This document shows positions 15,551 through 24,835 of a stretch of DNA of 36,658 bases, in pieces. The notes beneath the pieces were generated by a model. The model saw only the letters and a list, made by a program, of their open reading frames with translations, was not told the DNA's origin and did no database searches. The position numbers were made by a program, and so were the translations under genes. This DNA comes from Candidatus Bathyarchaeota archaeon (GTDB taxonomy: Archaea > Thermoproteota > Bathyarchaeia > Bathyarchaeales > Bathycorpusculaceae). The stretch spans positions 1 to 36,658 of the forward strand of contig QYYE01000006.1 in assembly GCA_003589585.1 (NCBI GenBank). The letters are read 5' to 3'. Position 1 is the first letter of the stretch; every line of letters starts with the position of its first letter.

Positions 15551-15916
15551 ATGCATAGACGCATGAATCCCCGAGAACAAAAACGTATGATGCAACGCAT
15601 GGGCATGAACATGGAGTCCGTTGCAGACGTAAACCAAGTTATAATCCGAACCAGCACAAAAGACATAGTTATCGACGAGCCTGAAGTGGCTATTCTGCAG
15701 GTTTCAGGGCAAAAAATGTACCAAGTCATCGGCGGACAAGTTTCCGAGCAAACGCCATCCCAACGCCAGGCCGCCGTGGCTGCTAAGCCAACCTTTTCTG
15801 AGGAAGACGTGAGGCTGGTGGCTGACCAAACGGGCAAAAGCATAGAGAAAGCCAAAGAAGCCCTCATAGAGAGCGAGGGGGACTTGGCGAAGGCTATACT
15901 GCTGCTTCAATCCTAA
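15551..15916 (+). CDS. nac: Nascent polypeptide-associated complex protein
   Basis: Archaeal NAC, a homodimeric ribosome-bound chaperone. The 121-residue product has a Met/Arg-rich N-terminus (MHRRMNPREQKRMMQRMGM), a NAC domain from about residue 25 (VNQVIIRTSTKDIVIDEPEVAILQV, QMYQVIGG) and a C-terminal UBA domain (FSEEDVRLVADQTGKSIEKAKEALIESEGDLAKAI). The start is ATG 15551, seven bases after AAAGGTG. TATA-like GTATATC lies at 15508-15514. Confidence 0.95.
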   Translation: MHRRMNPREQKRMMQRMGMNMESVADVNQVIIRTSTKDIVIDEPEVAILQVSGQKMYQVIGGQVSEQTPSQRQAAVAAKPTFSEEDVRLVADQTGKSIEKAKEALIESEGDLAKAILLLQS

Positions 15917-15973
15917 ATCTTTCTTTAGCCAAAGCTTGCCGTTTTGTTTAAGCGCTATTTTTTCACGGCTAAT

Positions 15974-15984
15974 CCTATATACTT
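15974..15984 (+). promoter_or_regulatory. TATA box for the PfkB kinase
   Basis: CCTATATACTT, centred about 34 bases before ATG 16013, predicting a very short leader. Confidence 0.5.
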
Positions 15985-16012
15985 CCAATCCACTAGTCAA
16001 AGTGGACAAAAG

Positions 16013-16939
16013 ATGGCAACTCAAAACTTTGATTTAGCCGTCGTGGGGCACTTCACAATCGATACCATACTACTGCCAAGCAGAACATGCCCCTTTGTGG
16101 TTTTAGGCGGCGCGGCAACCTACACTTCTTTTTCAGCCAAACGCCTAGAAGCAAGCACATCTGTAGTCTCAAAAGTCGGCGGAAATTTTCCTGAAGCCTA
16201 CATGTGGTGGCTAAGCCAAGAAGGCATCGACCTCTCAGGCGTCACCAAAGTCGCTGATGAACCCACAACCTGTTTTGAGCTTGACTACAGCAAAGACCTG
16301 TCCCAGAGAAACCTCAAACTAAAAAGCAAAGCATCGCCCATCAGGGTGGCTGACCTGCCCAAGAATTTTCAGGCAAAAGCAATCCACATTGCTCCTCTTG
16401 CAGGCGAAATCTCCTTAGATGTTGTTGAGTGTTTGAAGGGTTGCTCGGATGTTTTATCGCTTGACCCTCAGGGTTTACTGCGGAGTTTTGATGAAGCAGG
16501 AAACGTAGCCATAAACGTTCCAGACGATAAGCAGGTGCTCAGTTTGGTCAACATTTACAAGTCATCAGCGGACGAGATTTATGCGTTAACTAACGAGTCT
16601 GAACTAAAGCCAGCCATAAAAGCCGTCCACGATTTCGGTGTTGAAACCGTCATTGTAACAAAGGGCGCTAAAGGCGCTGTGCTCTCAGTTGAAGGAGCAA
16701 TGTACAATATTGAGGCTTGCCCCTCAAGGGTTCTGGTTGACCCGACAGGCGCTGGAGACGTTTTCATAGGAGCATTCTTAATCGAGTACCTAAGAGACAA
16801 AGAGTCCGTATGGTGTGCCTCTGTAGGTTCAGCAGCCGCATCATTTGTCGTTGAGGGCATTGGACCAACCTACTTTGGCAAAAAAGAAGAGATTTATCAG
16901 AGAGCCAATGCTTTGTATGAAAAGCAAATTAAGCAATAA
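16013..16939 (+). CDS. PfkB-family carbohydrate kinase
   Basis: A 308-residue sugar or nucleoside kinase of the ribokinase family. The N-terminus has VVGHFTIDTILLP and VLGGAATYTSFSAKRL (substrate-binding strand and GG pair); the C-terminus has VIVTKGAKGAVL and DPTGAGDVFIGAF, whose Asp is the catalytic base and whose GAGD forms the anion hole. The substrate cannot be told; inositol-type kinases, sugar kinases and nucleoside kinases of archaea all look like this. Start ATG 16013 is supported by the box A 34 bases upstream; a longer frame from 15944 would begin before that promoter. Confidence 0.85.
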   Translation: MATQNFDLAVVGHFTIDTILLPSRTCPFVVLGGAATYTSFSAKRLEASTSVVSKVGGNFPEAYMWWLSQEGIDLSGVTKVADEPTTCFELDYSKDLSQRNLKLKSKASPIRVADLPKNFQAKAIHIAPLAGEISLDVVECLKGCSDVLSLDPQGLLRSFDEAGNVAINVPDDKQVLSLVNIYKSSADEIYALTNESELKPAIKAVHDFGVETVIVTKGAKGAVLSVEGAMYNIEACPSRVLVDPTGAGDVFIGAFLIEYLRDKESVWCASVGSAAASFVVEGIGPTYFGKKEEIYQRANALYEKQIKQ

Positions 16940-16981
16940 CGTATATGAACGTAGTATTAATTGAGTTGCAAGGCGAGAACT

Positions 16982-17179
16982 GTGGGAAGAATAGAAAAAG
17001 GCGAAAAATGCAGCGTCTGCGGCATGGAAGCGGTTCGCTCCTTATCCGCTGACAAAGTTAAAGCTGCTGGCTTAAAAGCTGGCAATGACAAGCGTGCTTT
17101 CCTCTGCAAAGAGCATTACAAAGAGTTTAAGAAGAAAACTAAGAAAGATAAGACGCTTGATAAGTGGCGTTATGGTTAA
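16982..17179 (+). CDS. Small zinc-binding protein, unknown
   Basis: A 65-residue basic protein. A knuckle CSVCG (~11-15) and the later CKEHY pair make a likely CxxC...CxxH zinc site, and the C-terminus is Lys-rich (KEFKKKTKKDKTLDKWRYG). Such proteins usually bind RNA or the ribosome, but I do not recognise the family. GTG 16982 follows AAGGCGAG at a short spacing; TTG 16961 would add seven residues and has no binding site before it. It is 15 bases upstream of thrS, probably co-transcribed. Confidence 0.65.
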   Translation: MGRIEKGEKCSVCGMEAVRSLSADKVKAAGLKAGNDKRAFLCKEHYKEFKKKTKKDKTLDKWRYG

Positions 17180-17194
17180 CAAGAGTGAAGTGAC

Positions 17195-19096
17195 ATGCGA
17201 ATCTTACAGTTACACTCTAACTACATAGTCTTCAAACCTGTAGAAAAAGAAATTGCCTCTGCCGAGGAAGCTGAGCAAAAAGAAAACCGCGTAGAAGAAG
17301 CCCTAGTTCTATTTACCGCCATTGAAGAAGGCGATAACACGGCATTGGCGCAGAAAGCCATCGATGACGTCCGCGCATTTCTTGGCAAACTAAAAGTTAA
17401 CCGCATCCTAATCTACCCATTCGCGCACCTAAGCAGCAACCTCTCAAAGCCCTCTGAAGCATTAAAAATAATTAGAGACATGGAAGCATACGCCAAAGAG
17501 AAGGGCATTGAAACTTACCGTGCACCGTTTGGCTGGAACAAACAGTTCACCATATCAATCAAAGGGCATCCGCTTGCAGAGCAGGCACGCTCATATGCCC
17601 CAGCACAGGTTGCTGTCGAAGAGAAGGTTGAAGGGGAAGCTAAAAAGGAAGAAGAACCTGTTTCTACAGCATTAAAAGCAGAAGAAAAACTGCAGTCCTT
17701 CTGGCACGTCATCTTACCTGAGGACGGTTCACTGGTGCCTGTGGAAGAATTCAAGTTCAAAGGATACACCAACCTTCAAAAATTCTCGGTATACGAAATC
17801 AAGAAGGCACGGGCTGTTACTGTGATGCCGCCGCATGTGCCGTTGATGAAGAGGCTGGAAATCGCCGATTATGAGGCAGGCAGTGACCCGGGCAACATCC
17901 GCTGGTACCCAAAAGGCAGACTCATAAAATCACTCCTTGAACACTATGTGACGCTACGTATGAATCAATACGGAGCCATGGAAGTCGAAACCCCCATCAT
18001 GTATGACTTTAACCATCCAAGCCTCAAAAGCTACCTAAACCGTTTCCCAGCCCGCCAATACATCCTCAAATCCGAAGACAAAGAACTCTTCCTTCGGTTC
18101 GCAGCCTGTTTTGGTCAGTTCTTGATGGCTCATGACGCCCAGTTCAGCTACAAGCAAATGCCCCTCAAACTCTACGAGCTGACACGGTACAGTTTTCGCC
18201 GTGAAAAAAGCGGTGAAGTCGTCGGTTTAAAGCGACTTCGAGCCTTCACCATGCCCGACTGCCATGCGTTTTGCACTGACTTGGAGCAGGCGAAAAAAGA
18301 GTTCCTCACACGCTTTAACATTTGCATCGAAGTCTTAACCAACATAGGCTTATCCAAAGACGATTATGAGATTGCCATGCGCTTTACCAAAGGCTTCTAT
18401 GACGAGCATAAAGAGTTTATTGCGGAGTTGGCGAAGGCTTTTGGCAAGCCCATGCTGGCTGAAGTGTGGAACGAACGTTTCTTCTACTTCATCTTAAAAT
18501 GGGACCTAAACTTTGTGGATAACCAAGACAAAGCCGCAGCGCTCTCAACCGACCAAATTGACGTGGAAAACGCCAAACGCTATGAAATTATGTATGTTGA
18601 CGAGAAGGGCGAAAAACAATACCCCCTTATTCTGCACTGCAGCCCAAGCGGCGCCATCGAACGCGACATCTACGCCCTACTGGAGAAGGCTTACCGTGAA
18701 CAGATGAAAGGTAAAGCACCGATGCTTCCGCTTTGGCTTTCGCCCACGCAGGTAAGGCTGATTCCATTATCGGACAGGTTCATGGATAAAGTGGAAGAGC
18801 TCGCCAAGCAAATCTCTTCGCAATGCATCCGCGTGGACATTGAGGATAGCGCTTCAACATTGCAGAAGAAGATTCGGGAGGCAGAGCAGGAGTGGGTGCC
18901 CTACATTGTGGTGGTCGGCGAGAAAGAAGTTGGGTCGGGTACCTTGTCGGTGAGGGACCGCGAAGTTAAGGGTTCACAGTTCAAATTGACGGTGGAGGAG
19001 TTAACGGCTAAAATCTGTGAGAAAACCGCTGGCATGCCGTTTAAGCCCTTGCCTTTGCCAGTTTACATCTCCAAGCGCCCGCAGTTCCACGGTTAA
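17195..19096 (+). CDS. thrS: Threonyl-tRNA synthetase, archaeal type
   Basis: Charges tRNA-Thr. The 633-residue product begins with the archaeal editing domain, related to D-aminoacyl-tRNA deacylase (MRILQLHSNYIVFKP, LVLFTAIEEGD, LIYPFAHLSS, KQFTISIKGHPLAEQ), then a charged linker (~148-170), the class II core (RFAACFGQFLMAHDA, TRYSFRREKSGEVVGLKRLRAFTMPDCHAF, LHCSPSGAIERDI), and the anticodon-binding domain (LSPTQVRLIPLSDRFMDKVEELAKQI to the end). The Cys of AACFG and the His of PDCHAF are the expected zinc ligands. The start ATG follows GTGA. Confidence 0.97.
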   Translation: MRILQLHSNYIVFKPVEKEIASAEEAEQKENRVEEALVLFTAIEEGDNTALAQKAIDDVRAFLGKLKVNRILIYPFAHLSSNLSKPSEALKIIRDMEAYAKEKGIETYRAPFGWNKQFTISIKGHPLAEQARSYAPAQVAVEEKVEGEAKKEEEPVSTALKAEEKLQSFWHVILPEDGSLVPVEEFKFKGYTNLQKFSVYEIKKARAVTVMPPHVPLMKRLEIADYEAGSDPGNIRWYPKGRLIKSLLEHYVTLRMNQYGAMEVETPIMYDFNHPSLKSYLNRFPARQYILKSEDKELFLRFAACFGQFLMAHDAQFSYKQMPLKLYELTRYSFRREKSGEVVGLKRLRAFTMPDCHAFCTDLEQAKKEFLTRFNICIEVLTNIGLSKDDYEIAMRFTKGFYDEHKEFIAELAKAFGKPMLAEVWNERFFYFILKWDLNFVDNQDKAAALSTDQIDVENAKRYEIMYVDEKGEKQYPLILHCSPSGAIERDIYALLEKAYREQMKGKAPMLPLWLSPTQVRLIPLSDRFMDKVEELAKQISSQCIRVDIEDSASTLQKKIREAEQEWVPYIVVVGEKEVGSGTLSVRDREVKGSQFKLTVEELTAKICEKTAGMPFKPLPLPVYISKRPQFHG

Positions 19097-19177
19097 CAAT
19101 ATGAATCGTATAGAGTACAGACGCAAAATATATCAAACAATCAGAATATAAAAGACAGCCCTTAGAAGTGAAAAGCA

Positions 19178-20062
19178 ATGAGCAATGAACTGCAAATCTA
19201 CATAGACGGCGAATACTACCCTAAATCACAGGCTAAAATCTCTGTCTATGACCACGGCTTTCTCTATGGCGACGGAGTCTTTGAAGGTATACGCGTCTAC
19301 AATGGCGTGGTCTTCAAGCTTAAAGAGCACGTTGACCGCCTGTACCGTTCAGCGCACGCTATAACGCTGAGGATTCCGTTAACCAAAGAGGAAATAATAC
19401 AAGCCGTTATTGAAACCTTAAGAAAAAACAACCTCAAAGACGCTTACATCCGCTTAGTCGTAAGTCGCGGCGTCGGAGACCTTGGTTTAGACCCACGCAA
19501 ATGCCCCAAAGCCTCGGTAATCATCATAACTGACAGCATTTCCATTCGAGCGGGCAACGCCGAAGAAGTCGGCATCACAACAATGCTCTCTTGGGTCCGC
19601 CGAAACCCCGTAGACTCAACCACTCATGAAATAAAATCGCTCAACTACCTAAACAGCATCCTGGCAAAAATCGAAGCCAACGCATACGGCGCAGACGAAG
19701 CCATCTGCCTTGAAAGCAACGGCTGCATAGCTGAGGGTGTCGGCGAAAACGTGTTCATCGTCAAAAATGGTGAACTGTTGACTCCCCCAACCTCAACAGG
19801 CGCTTTAGCTGGAATAACCGCTGATATAGTTACAAAGCTTGCCGAAAAGCTAGGATACAAACTTACAATCGCTAATCTAACACCGTTCATGATTTTCACC
19901 GCTGACGAAGCGTTCTTCACTGGAACAGCCATGGAAGTTGTGCCAATCCGCGAAGTCAACAAGCGTCAGATAGGCGATGGGAAACCAGGTCCAATAACGC
20001 AAAAACTGATAGCTGAGTTCCAAAAGGTAATCGAAGACCCAGCCAACGGCGTCAAAATCTAA
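19178..20062 (+). CDS. ilvE: Branched-chain amino acid aminotransferase
   Basis: Class IV PLP aminotransferase of 294 residues, moving amino groups between Val/Leu/Ile and 2-oxoglutarate. Visible are YDHGFLYGDGVFEGIRVYNG, RLYRSAHAI, EIKSLNYLNSILAK (PLP-binding Lys), EGVGENVFIVKNGELLTPP, and the TADEAFFTGTAMEVVPI motif near the end. It may act in synthesis or, in this setting, in breakdown of branched-chain amino acids. It converges with the class I aminotransferase at 20066, three bases away. Confidence 0.95.
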   Translation: MSNELQIYIDGEYYPKSQAKISVYDHGFLYGDGVFEGIRVYNGVVFKLKEHVDRLYRSAHAITLRIPLTKEEIIQAVIETLRKNNLKDAYIRLVVSRGVGDLGLDPRKCPKASVIIITDSISIRAGNAEEVGITTMLSWVRRNPVDSTTHEIKSLNYLNSILAKIEANAYGADEAICLESNGCIAEGVGENVFIVKNGELLTPPTSTGALAGITADIVTKLAEKLGYKLTIANLTPFMIFTADEAFFTGTAMEVVPIREVNKRQIGDGKPGPITQKLIAEFQKVIEDPANGVKI

Positions 20063-20065
20063 GCC

Positions 20066-21277
20066 CTATTTCTTTTGTTTGTTTTTCATGAATCGCTCTA
20101 AACTGCTGAAGGCTTCCTCAAGCGTTTCTACAGGAGGCAAAAACACCGCGCGAGCATGCCCTTTACCGTAGATTGGGTCAAAGCCTGAACCGTTCACAAT
20201 TAGAACACCGGTTTCTTTTAGCAGGTCAACAACGAACTCCATGTCATTTCGCCATCTTGTGCCGACATCGTGGATTTTTGGGAAGATGTAGAAGGCTCCT
20301 TCTGGTTTGCTGGTGCTTATGCCCTCAATCTCATTGAGCCTTTTCCAAGCAAAATCTCTTCGCTGCCTTAGCCTGTTAACGATGTCTTCAACAAAATCCT
20401 GTGGACCTTCAAGCGCAGCGGTGGCAGCTATTTGCACGGGCGTGTTGGCGCAAATGCGGATACGGCATTCTTTCTCAACTGCCAGTTTTAGCTCGTCCAG
20501 CTGCGTTCCCTGTCCTTTGAAGTACATGTAGCCCAATCGCCAGCCGGTCATTTGGTAAACCTTTGAGAACCCGTTTAACCCGACCACTGGCACATCTTTT
20601 GCTAGGGCGGCTGTGCTGACGAATTCTTGGTCAAAGGTTAATTGGTCGTAGATTTCATCTGACAACAAGAGCAGGTCATGTTCACCCGCGATGTCGACCA
20701 TTTCCTGAATGATTTTTCTGCCGTACACTGAACCAGTAGGGTTGTTAGGGTTAGTTATCACTATAGCACGGGTTTTTTCAGTTATTTTTTTCCGCAAATC
20801 CTCAAGGTTCGGTTGCCAGCCGTCCTCTTCAACTGTTTCGTAGGCGACTGGGGTGCCGTCATAGAACTTGGTGTACGAAATATATGGAGGGTACGTTGGA
20901 CCTGGAAAGAGAATTTCATCGCCTTTCTCAATTACTGCCGCAAGAAGCATTTGGATGCCTTCAGAGATGCCTTCGGTGATTAGCACTTGGTCTGCATGGA
21001 CGTCCACGCCGTTCACCCTTTTCTCTTTGCGGGCGATGGCTTCCCTAAGCTCTGCTCTGCCTTCAGAAGGCGAGTAGTAATTGTTATCTTGCTCGATTGC
21101 TTTGCATAGGGCGTCTTTGACATTTTGGGGCGTTTTAAAATCAAAAGCGGCTGGATCACCGATGTTTAGGTAATAGATTTTCTTGCCATCCTTCACCAGC
21201 TGCTGGGTGTGAGCTATGACGTCCCGTATGGCATATTCAATATTTTTTGTTCTGCTGGTGACTTTGACATGCCCCAA
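20066..21277 (-). CDS. Class I aminotransferase (AlaT-like)
   Basis: A 403-residue fold-type I PLP enzyme, closest in appearance to archaeal alanine aminotransferases. Motifs are YLNIGDPAAFDFKTP, YYSPSEGRAELREAIA, LITEGISEGIQ, FPGPTYPPY, ITNPNNPTGSVY (Asn and Pro of the PLP pocket), LLSDEIYDQL and NGFSKVYQMTGWRLGY (Schiff-base Lys, then Arg). FYIFPKIHD and the C-terminal GFDPIYGKGHARAVF hold the substrate carboxylate Arg. Alanine formation from pyruvate is the likely job. The 146-base gap to AOR holds both promoters. Confidence 0.88.
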   Translation of the reverse strand: MGHVKVTSRTKNIEYAIRDVIAHTQQLVKDGKKIYYLNIGDPAAFDFKTPQNVKDALCKAIEQDNNYYSPSEGRAELREAIARKEKRVNGVDVHADQVLITEGISEGIQMLLAAVIEKGDEILFPGPTYPPYISYTKFYDGTPVAYETVEEDGWQPNLEDLRKKITEKTRAIVITNPNNPTGSVYGRKIIQEMVDIAGEHDLLLLSDEIYDQLTFDQEFVSTAALAKDVPVVGLNGFSKVYQMTGWRLGYMYFKGQGTQLDELKLAVEKECRIRICANTPVQIAATAALEGPQDFVEDIVNRLRQRRDFAWKRLNEIEGISTSKPEGAFYIFPKIHDVGTRWRNDMEFVVDLLKETGVLIVNGSGFDPIYGKGHARAVFLPPVETLEEAFSSLERFMKNKQKK

Positions 21278-21423
21278 AGTTTGCTACCTATACCTCCAAC
21301 AGTTGCTTAACGAAAAACTTAAAGCTTACTAAGAACCTATGCCGAAGCGTCAGCCACTTGCGCTCCTCAACAAACTTTTATTTCTGGTTTTATTTGATTA
21401 CAGATTGGTTTTGGTGAAAAAGG

Positions 21424-23259
21424 ATGTTAGGTTGGAATGGCACTTTTCTTAACATAGACTTAAGCAAGAGCAAGGCTGATGCAGAGCCTTTTGATGAGTC
21501 TTTAGCTTTGAATTTTCTTGGGGGCAGAGGCTTTGCAGCCAAGATTCTCTGGGACACGCTCAAACGGGGAACTGACCCGCTGTCACCTGAAAACAAGCTT
21601 ATTTTTGCCACTGGCCCTTTGACCGGAATCGGCTTGCCCAACAGTGGAAAGCTGGTGGTTGCATCTAAAAGTCCCTTGACTGGCGGTTATGGTGATGGGA
21701 ACATCGGGACGTGGGCTGCGGTTTACATGCGCAAAGCTGGTTACGACGCCATTGTTGTTGAGGGAAAAGCACAGTCGCCGGTTGTTTTGCATGTTAAGGA
21801 TAAGAATGTTCAGTTTGTTGATGCCAAGGAGCTTTGGGGTTTAGGCACATTTGAAGTTGAAGAACAACTAAAAAACAGGTACTCACGCTCGGCGGGCATT
21901 GTTGCGATTGGTCCGGCAGGAGAGAATCTTGTCAAGTTTGCAACTGTTGTTTCGCAGGAGGGGCGTGCGGGCGGAAGACCGGGAATGGGCGCTGTCATGG
22001 GTTCCAAGAACCTAAAAGCCATAGTAATAGAAGGCACGGGGCAAATTCCGCTGGCATATCCTGATGAGATGAAAAAGCTGGCTGGGGACGGTTACCGAGA
22101 AGTCTTAGCTAAACCTCTCTATGGTTTTTGGAAGCGGCAAGGCACCATGTCGACAGTTGAGTGGAGCCAAGAAAACAGTGTTCTTCCAACATTCAATTAT
22201 CGGCAGGGGTTTTTTGATAAGGCTGAGAACATTGGCGGGTTTGCTATGGAGAAAATCAAGGTTTCAAACCGAGGCTGCCCCCAGTGCAATATGACCTGCG
22301 GCAATGTTGTTAAAAACAGTGAAGGCGTCGACACCGAGTTAGATTACGAGAACATAGCCATGCTGGGCTCTAACATCGGCTTGGGCAACCTTGAGCAAGT
22401 CTCCACACTAAACCACATCGCAGACGAACTAGGGTTTGACACAATCTCGCTTGGGAACGTGCTGGGCTTTGCAATGGAAGCTTCCGAGAGAGGACTGATT
22501 AGTGAGAATATCGGTTGGGGCAATTTTGAGCAGGTTAAGGCTTTGATTGGCGATATTGTGTATAGACGGGGTTTGGGAGCTGTCTTAGCGGATGGAGTCC
22601 GAGCCGCCGCAGAGACAATTGGCAAGGGTTCAAGTGATTGGGCAATGCACATTAAAGGCTTAGAGATAAGCGCTTATGACTGCCACGCTGCCCCCGCCAT
22701 GGCTCTGGCTTACGGCACCAGCTCCATTGGCGCACACCACAAAGACGCTTGGGTTATTACCTGGGAGATTAAAGCTGGCAGAGACACTTATGACGGGGGA
22801 AAGGTTGACCACCTAATCGGGAACCAACTTGTGCGAGGCGGATTGTTTGAGGCTTTAACGGTTTGCCGTTTCCCCTACAACTCTCTGGGATTGGAGCTTG
22901 ATTGGTACCTCAAATACTTGCGTGCAGCGACGGGGGTTGAGTTTTCTTTGGAGCAGCTTAACCAAATCTCCGAAAGAATACTTGCTCTAATACGTGCTTT
23001 CTGGGTAAGAGAGTACGGAAAAGATTGGCGTAGAGAGCGTGATATTCCGCCTACCCGTTGGTTCAAAGAGCCTTTAGCGGCAGACGGAGCATTGAAAGGC
23101 GCCGCTCTTGACTATGAAAAATACAATATGATGCTGAGCGCCTACTATATGAAGAAGGGCTGGGACGAGCGAGGAATCCCAAAGAAATCCACCCTCTCAA
23201 AGCTGAACTTAGCCGAAGAGGCACAGCAGCTTGATTCAATTGTGAAACTGGAAGAATAG
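21424..23259 (+). CDS. aor: Aldehyde:ferredoxin oxidoreductase (tungstopterin)
   Basis: A 611-residue enzyme that oxidises aldehydes to acids with ferredoxin. The N-terminal domain (LNIDLSKSKADAEPF, LGGRGFAAKILWD, FATGPLTGIGLPNSGKL, SPLTGGYGDGNIG) binds the tungstopterin. CPQCNMTC (near residues 282-289) supplies three [4Fe-4S] Cys, and TVCRFPYNS near 480 supplies the fourth. EGRAGGRPGMGAVMGSKNLKAI is also typical. Subtype (AOR, FOR, GOR) is not clear. Beside two aminotransferases it would take aldehydes made from amino-acid-derived 2-oxo acids. Confidence 0.93.
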   Translation: MLGWNGTFLNIDLSKSKADAEPFDESLALNFLGGRGFAAKILWDTLKRGTDPLSPENKLIFATGPLTGIGLPNSGKLVVASKSPLTGGYGDGNIGTWAAVYMRKAGYDAIVVEGKAQSPVVLHVKDKNVQFVDAKELWGLGTFEVEEQLKNRYSRSAGIVAIGPAGENLVKFATVVSQEGRAGGRPGMGAVMGSKNLKAIVIEGTGQIPLAYPDEMKKLAGDGYREVLAKPLYGFWKRQGTMSTVEWSQENSVLPTFNYRQGFFDKAENIGGFAMEKIKVSNRGCPQCNMTCGNVVKNSEGVDTELDYENIAMLGSNIGLGNLEQVSTLNHIADELGFDTISLGNVLGFAMEASERGLISENIGWGNFEQVKALIGDIVYRRGLGAVLADGVRAAAETIGKGSSDWAMHIKGLEISAYDCHAAPAMALAYGTSSIGAHHKDAWVITWEIKAGRDTYDGGKVDHLIGNQLVRGGLFEALTVCRFPYNSLGLELDWYLKYLRAATGVEFSLEQLNQISERILALIRAFWVREYGKDWRRERDIPPTRWFKEPLAADGALKGAALDYEKYNMMLSAYYMKKGWDERGIPKKSTLSKLNLAEEAQQLDSIVKLEE

Positions 23260-23268
23260 AAGGCTGGT

Positions 23269-24711
23269 TTAGTATGACCGCGCGAAGTAAGCGATTTCTT
23301 TAGCTTTTCCGCCGCAGTAGATACAGCCTGTTTTGGGCTCTTCCTTCACAAACGGAATCACCCGGATGGTTGCGCCTGTCTCCTCTTTTATTTTTGCTTC
23401 ACAATCAGCGTTGCCGCACCATGCTGCCTTGGCAAAGCCGCCTTTTCCAGCAATAACGCTTTTGAATTCCTCGTAGGTTTGCACTGAAGTGGTTTTCTCC
23501 TGCAGTAGCGCTTTTGCTTTGGCGAACATGTTGGCTTGGATGTCATCCAGAAGCTTCTCCACGGTGGCTGGCACATCTTGCTCTTTTACGGGTGTTTTTT
23601 GTCCATTGTCGCGTCTGACCATCATCACTTGCTGCGCCTTGAGGTCTCGTGGACCGATTTCTATGCGGATTGGGACGCCTTTGAGTTCCCACTGGTTGAA
23701 TTTCCAGCCTGGAGTGTACTCGTTTCGGTCATCCAACACTACGCTTAAACCTTTAGCCCTGAGTGCTTCGGCGATTTCTTTGGCTTTTGAGGCGATGGCT
23801 TCTGGTTCTGCTCCCTTGTAAGGTATCGGAACAATAACAACATGAACGGGTGCGACTTTGGGCGGCATGATTAAGCCTTTGTCGTCGCCGTGAACCATAA
23901 CCATAGCCCCGATGAGTCTTGTAGTTATGCCCCAGCTGGTTTGCCAAACATAATGGTCTTTTTCATCTTCGCCGATGAATTTAATGTCAAACACTTTGCC
24001 AAAGTTCTGCCCCAAGTTGTGGCTTGTACCCATCTGCAAAGCTTTCCCATCAGGCATAATTGCTTCCAGCGCAGTGGTGTAGAGTGCTCCCGCGAATTTT
24101 TCGCTCTCACTTTTCACTCCGATTAGCACTGGGATGGCAAGATAGTTTTCCATAATATCCTTGTACTCACCGAGGGCATACATAACCTCGGCTTCTGCTT
24201 CTTCACTTGTTGCATGTGCGGTGTGTCCCTCCTGCCAGAGGAACTCTCTGGTACGCAAAAACAGTTTGGTGGCTTTAGTTTCCCACCTTACAATGTTGCA
24301 CCACTGGTTGATTTTTATGGGCAAGTCTCTCCAGCTTCGAATCCACTTGGCGAACGTAGCGTACATTATGGTTTCGCTAGTGGGGCGTATGGCAAGCTTC
24401 TCTTCCAACACGGTATCGCCACCCTGAGTTATCCATGCAACTTCAGGAGTGAAGCCTGCAAAGTGCTCAGCCTCTTTTTTCAAAAAGCCCTCAGGGATGA
24501 ACATGGGGAAGTAAACGTTACGGTGACCTGTGGCCTTGATTTTTTTGTTAAGGATTTCTTGGATTTTTTCCCAAACCGCATACGCGTCTTCGCGAATAAT
24601 CATGCAGCCTTTAACCGGAGCGTAATCTGCAAGCCCAGATTTTAGAATGACCTCTACGTACCATTCTGAGAAGTCAACATTTTTCTTTACGGTTACACCA
24701 ATATCTGACAT
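23269..24711 (-). CDS. proS: Prolyl-tRNA synthetase, archaeal type
   Basis: Charges tRNA-Pro. The 480-residue product has the class II motifs of the archaeal/eukaryal form: VKGCMIIREDAYAVWE, YFPMFIPEGFLKKEAEHFAGF, LAIRPTSETIMYATFAKWIRSWRDLP, WETKATKLFLRTREFLWQEGHTAH, MQMGTSHNLGQNFGKVFDI, and WQTSWGITTRLIGAMVMVHGD, then the anticodon domain and a C-terminal zinc-binding domain with WCGNADC and CIYCGGKAKE, ending AYFARSY. It lacks the bacterial insertion editing domain. Confidence 0.97.
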   Translation of the reverse strand: MSDIGVTVKKNVDFSEWYVEVILKSGLADYAPVKGCMIIREDAYAVWEKIQEILNKKIKATGHRNVYFPMFIPEGFLKKEAEHFAGFTPEVAWITQGGDTVLEEKLAIRPTSETIMYATFAKWIRSWRDLPIKINQWCNIVRWETKATKLFLRTREFLWQEGHTAHATSEEAEAEVMYALGEYKDIMENYLAIPVLIGVKSESEKFAGALYTTALEAIMPDGKALQMGTSHNLGQNFGKVFDIKFIGEDEKDHYVWQTSWGITTRLIGAMVMVHGDDKGLIMPPKVAPVHVVIVPIPYKGAEPEAIASKAKEIAEALRAKGLSVVLDDRNEYTPGWKFNQWELKGVPIRIEIGPRDLKAQQVMMVRRDNGQKTPVKEQDVPATVEKLLDDIQANMFAKAKALLQEKTTSVQTYEEFKSVIAGKGGFAKAAWCGNADCEAKIKEETGATIRVIPFVKEEPKTGCIYCGGKAKEIAYFARSY

Positions 24712-24746
24712 GTGGATTCTCTTCTTGCACTTCTATGCCTACAACT

Positions 24747-24756
24747 GTATATAAAA
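24747..24756 (-). promoter_or_regulatory. TATA box for proS
   Basis: Minus-strand TTTATATACA, about 40 bases upstream of the proS ATG at 24711. Confidence 0.5.
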
Positions 24757-24805
24757 CCATAACGGGGCAACACTATCAAAAAGTCCCTTTTTTTCCAAAA
24801 AATAT

Positions 24806-24817
24806 TTTTATATAAAC
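24806..24817 (+). promoter_or_regulatory. TATA box for the leaderless secreted protein
   Basis: TTTTTATATAAA is centred 25 bases before ATG 24836, so transcription should start at the start codon itself. Confidence 0.6.
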
Positions 24818-24835
24818 AACACCTCACTATGTAGG

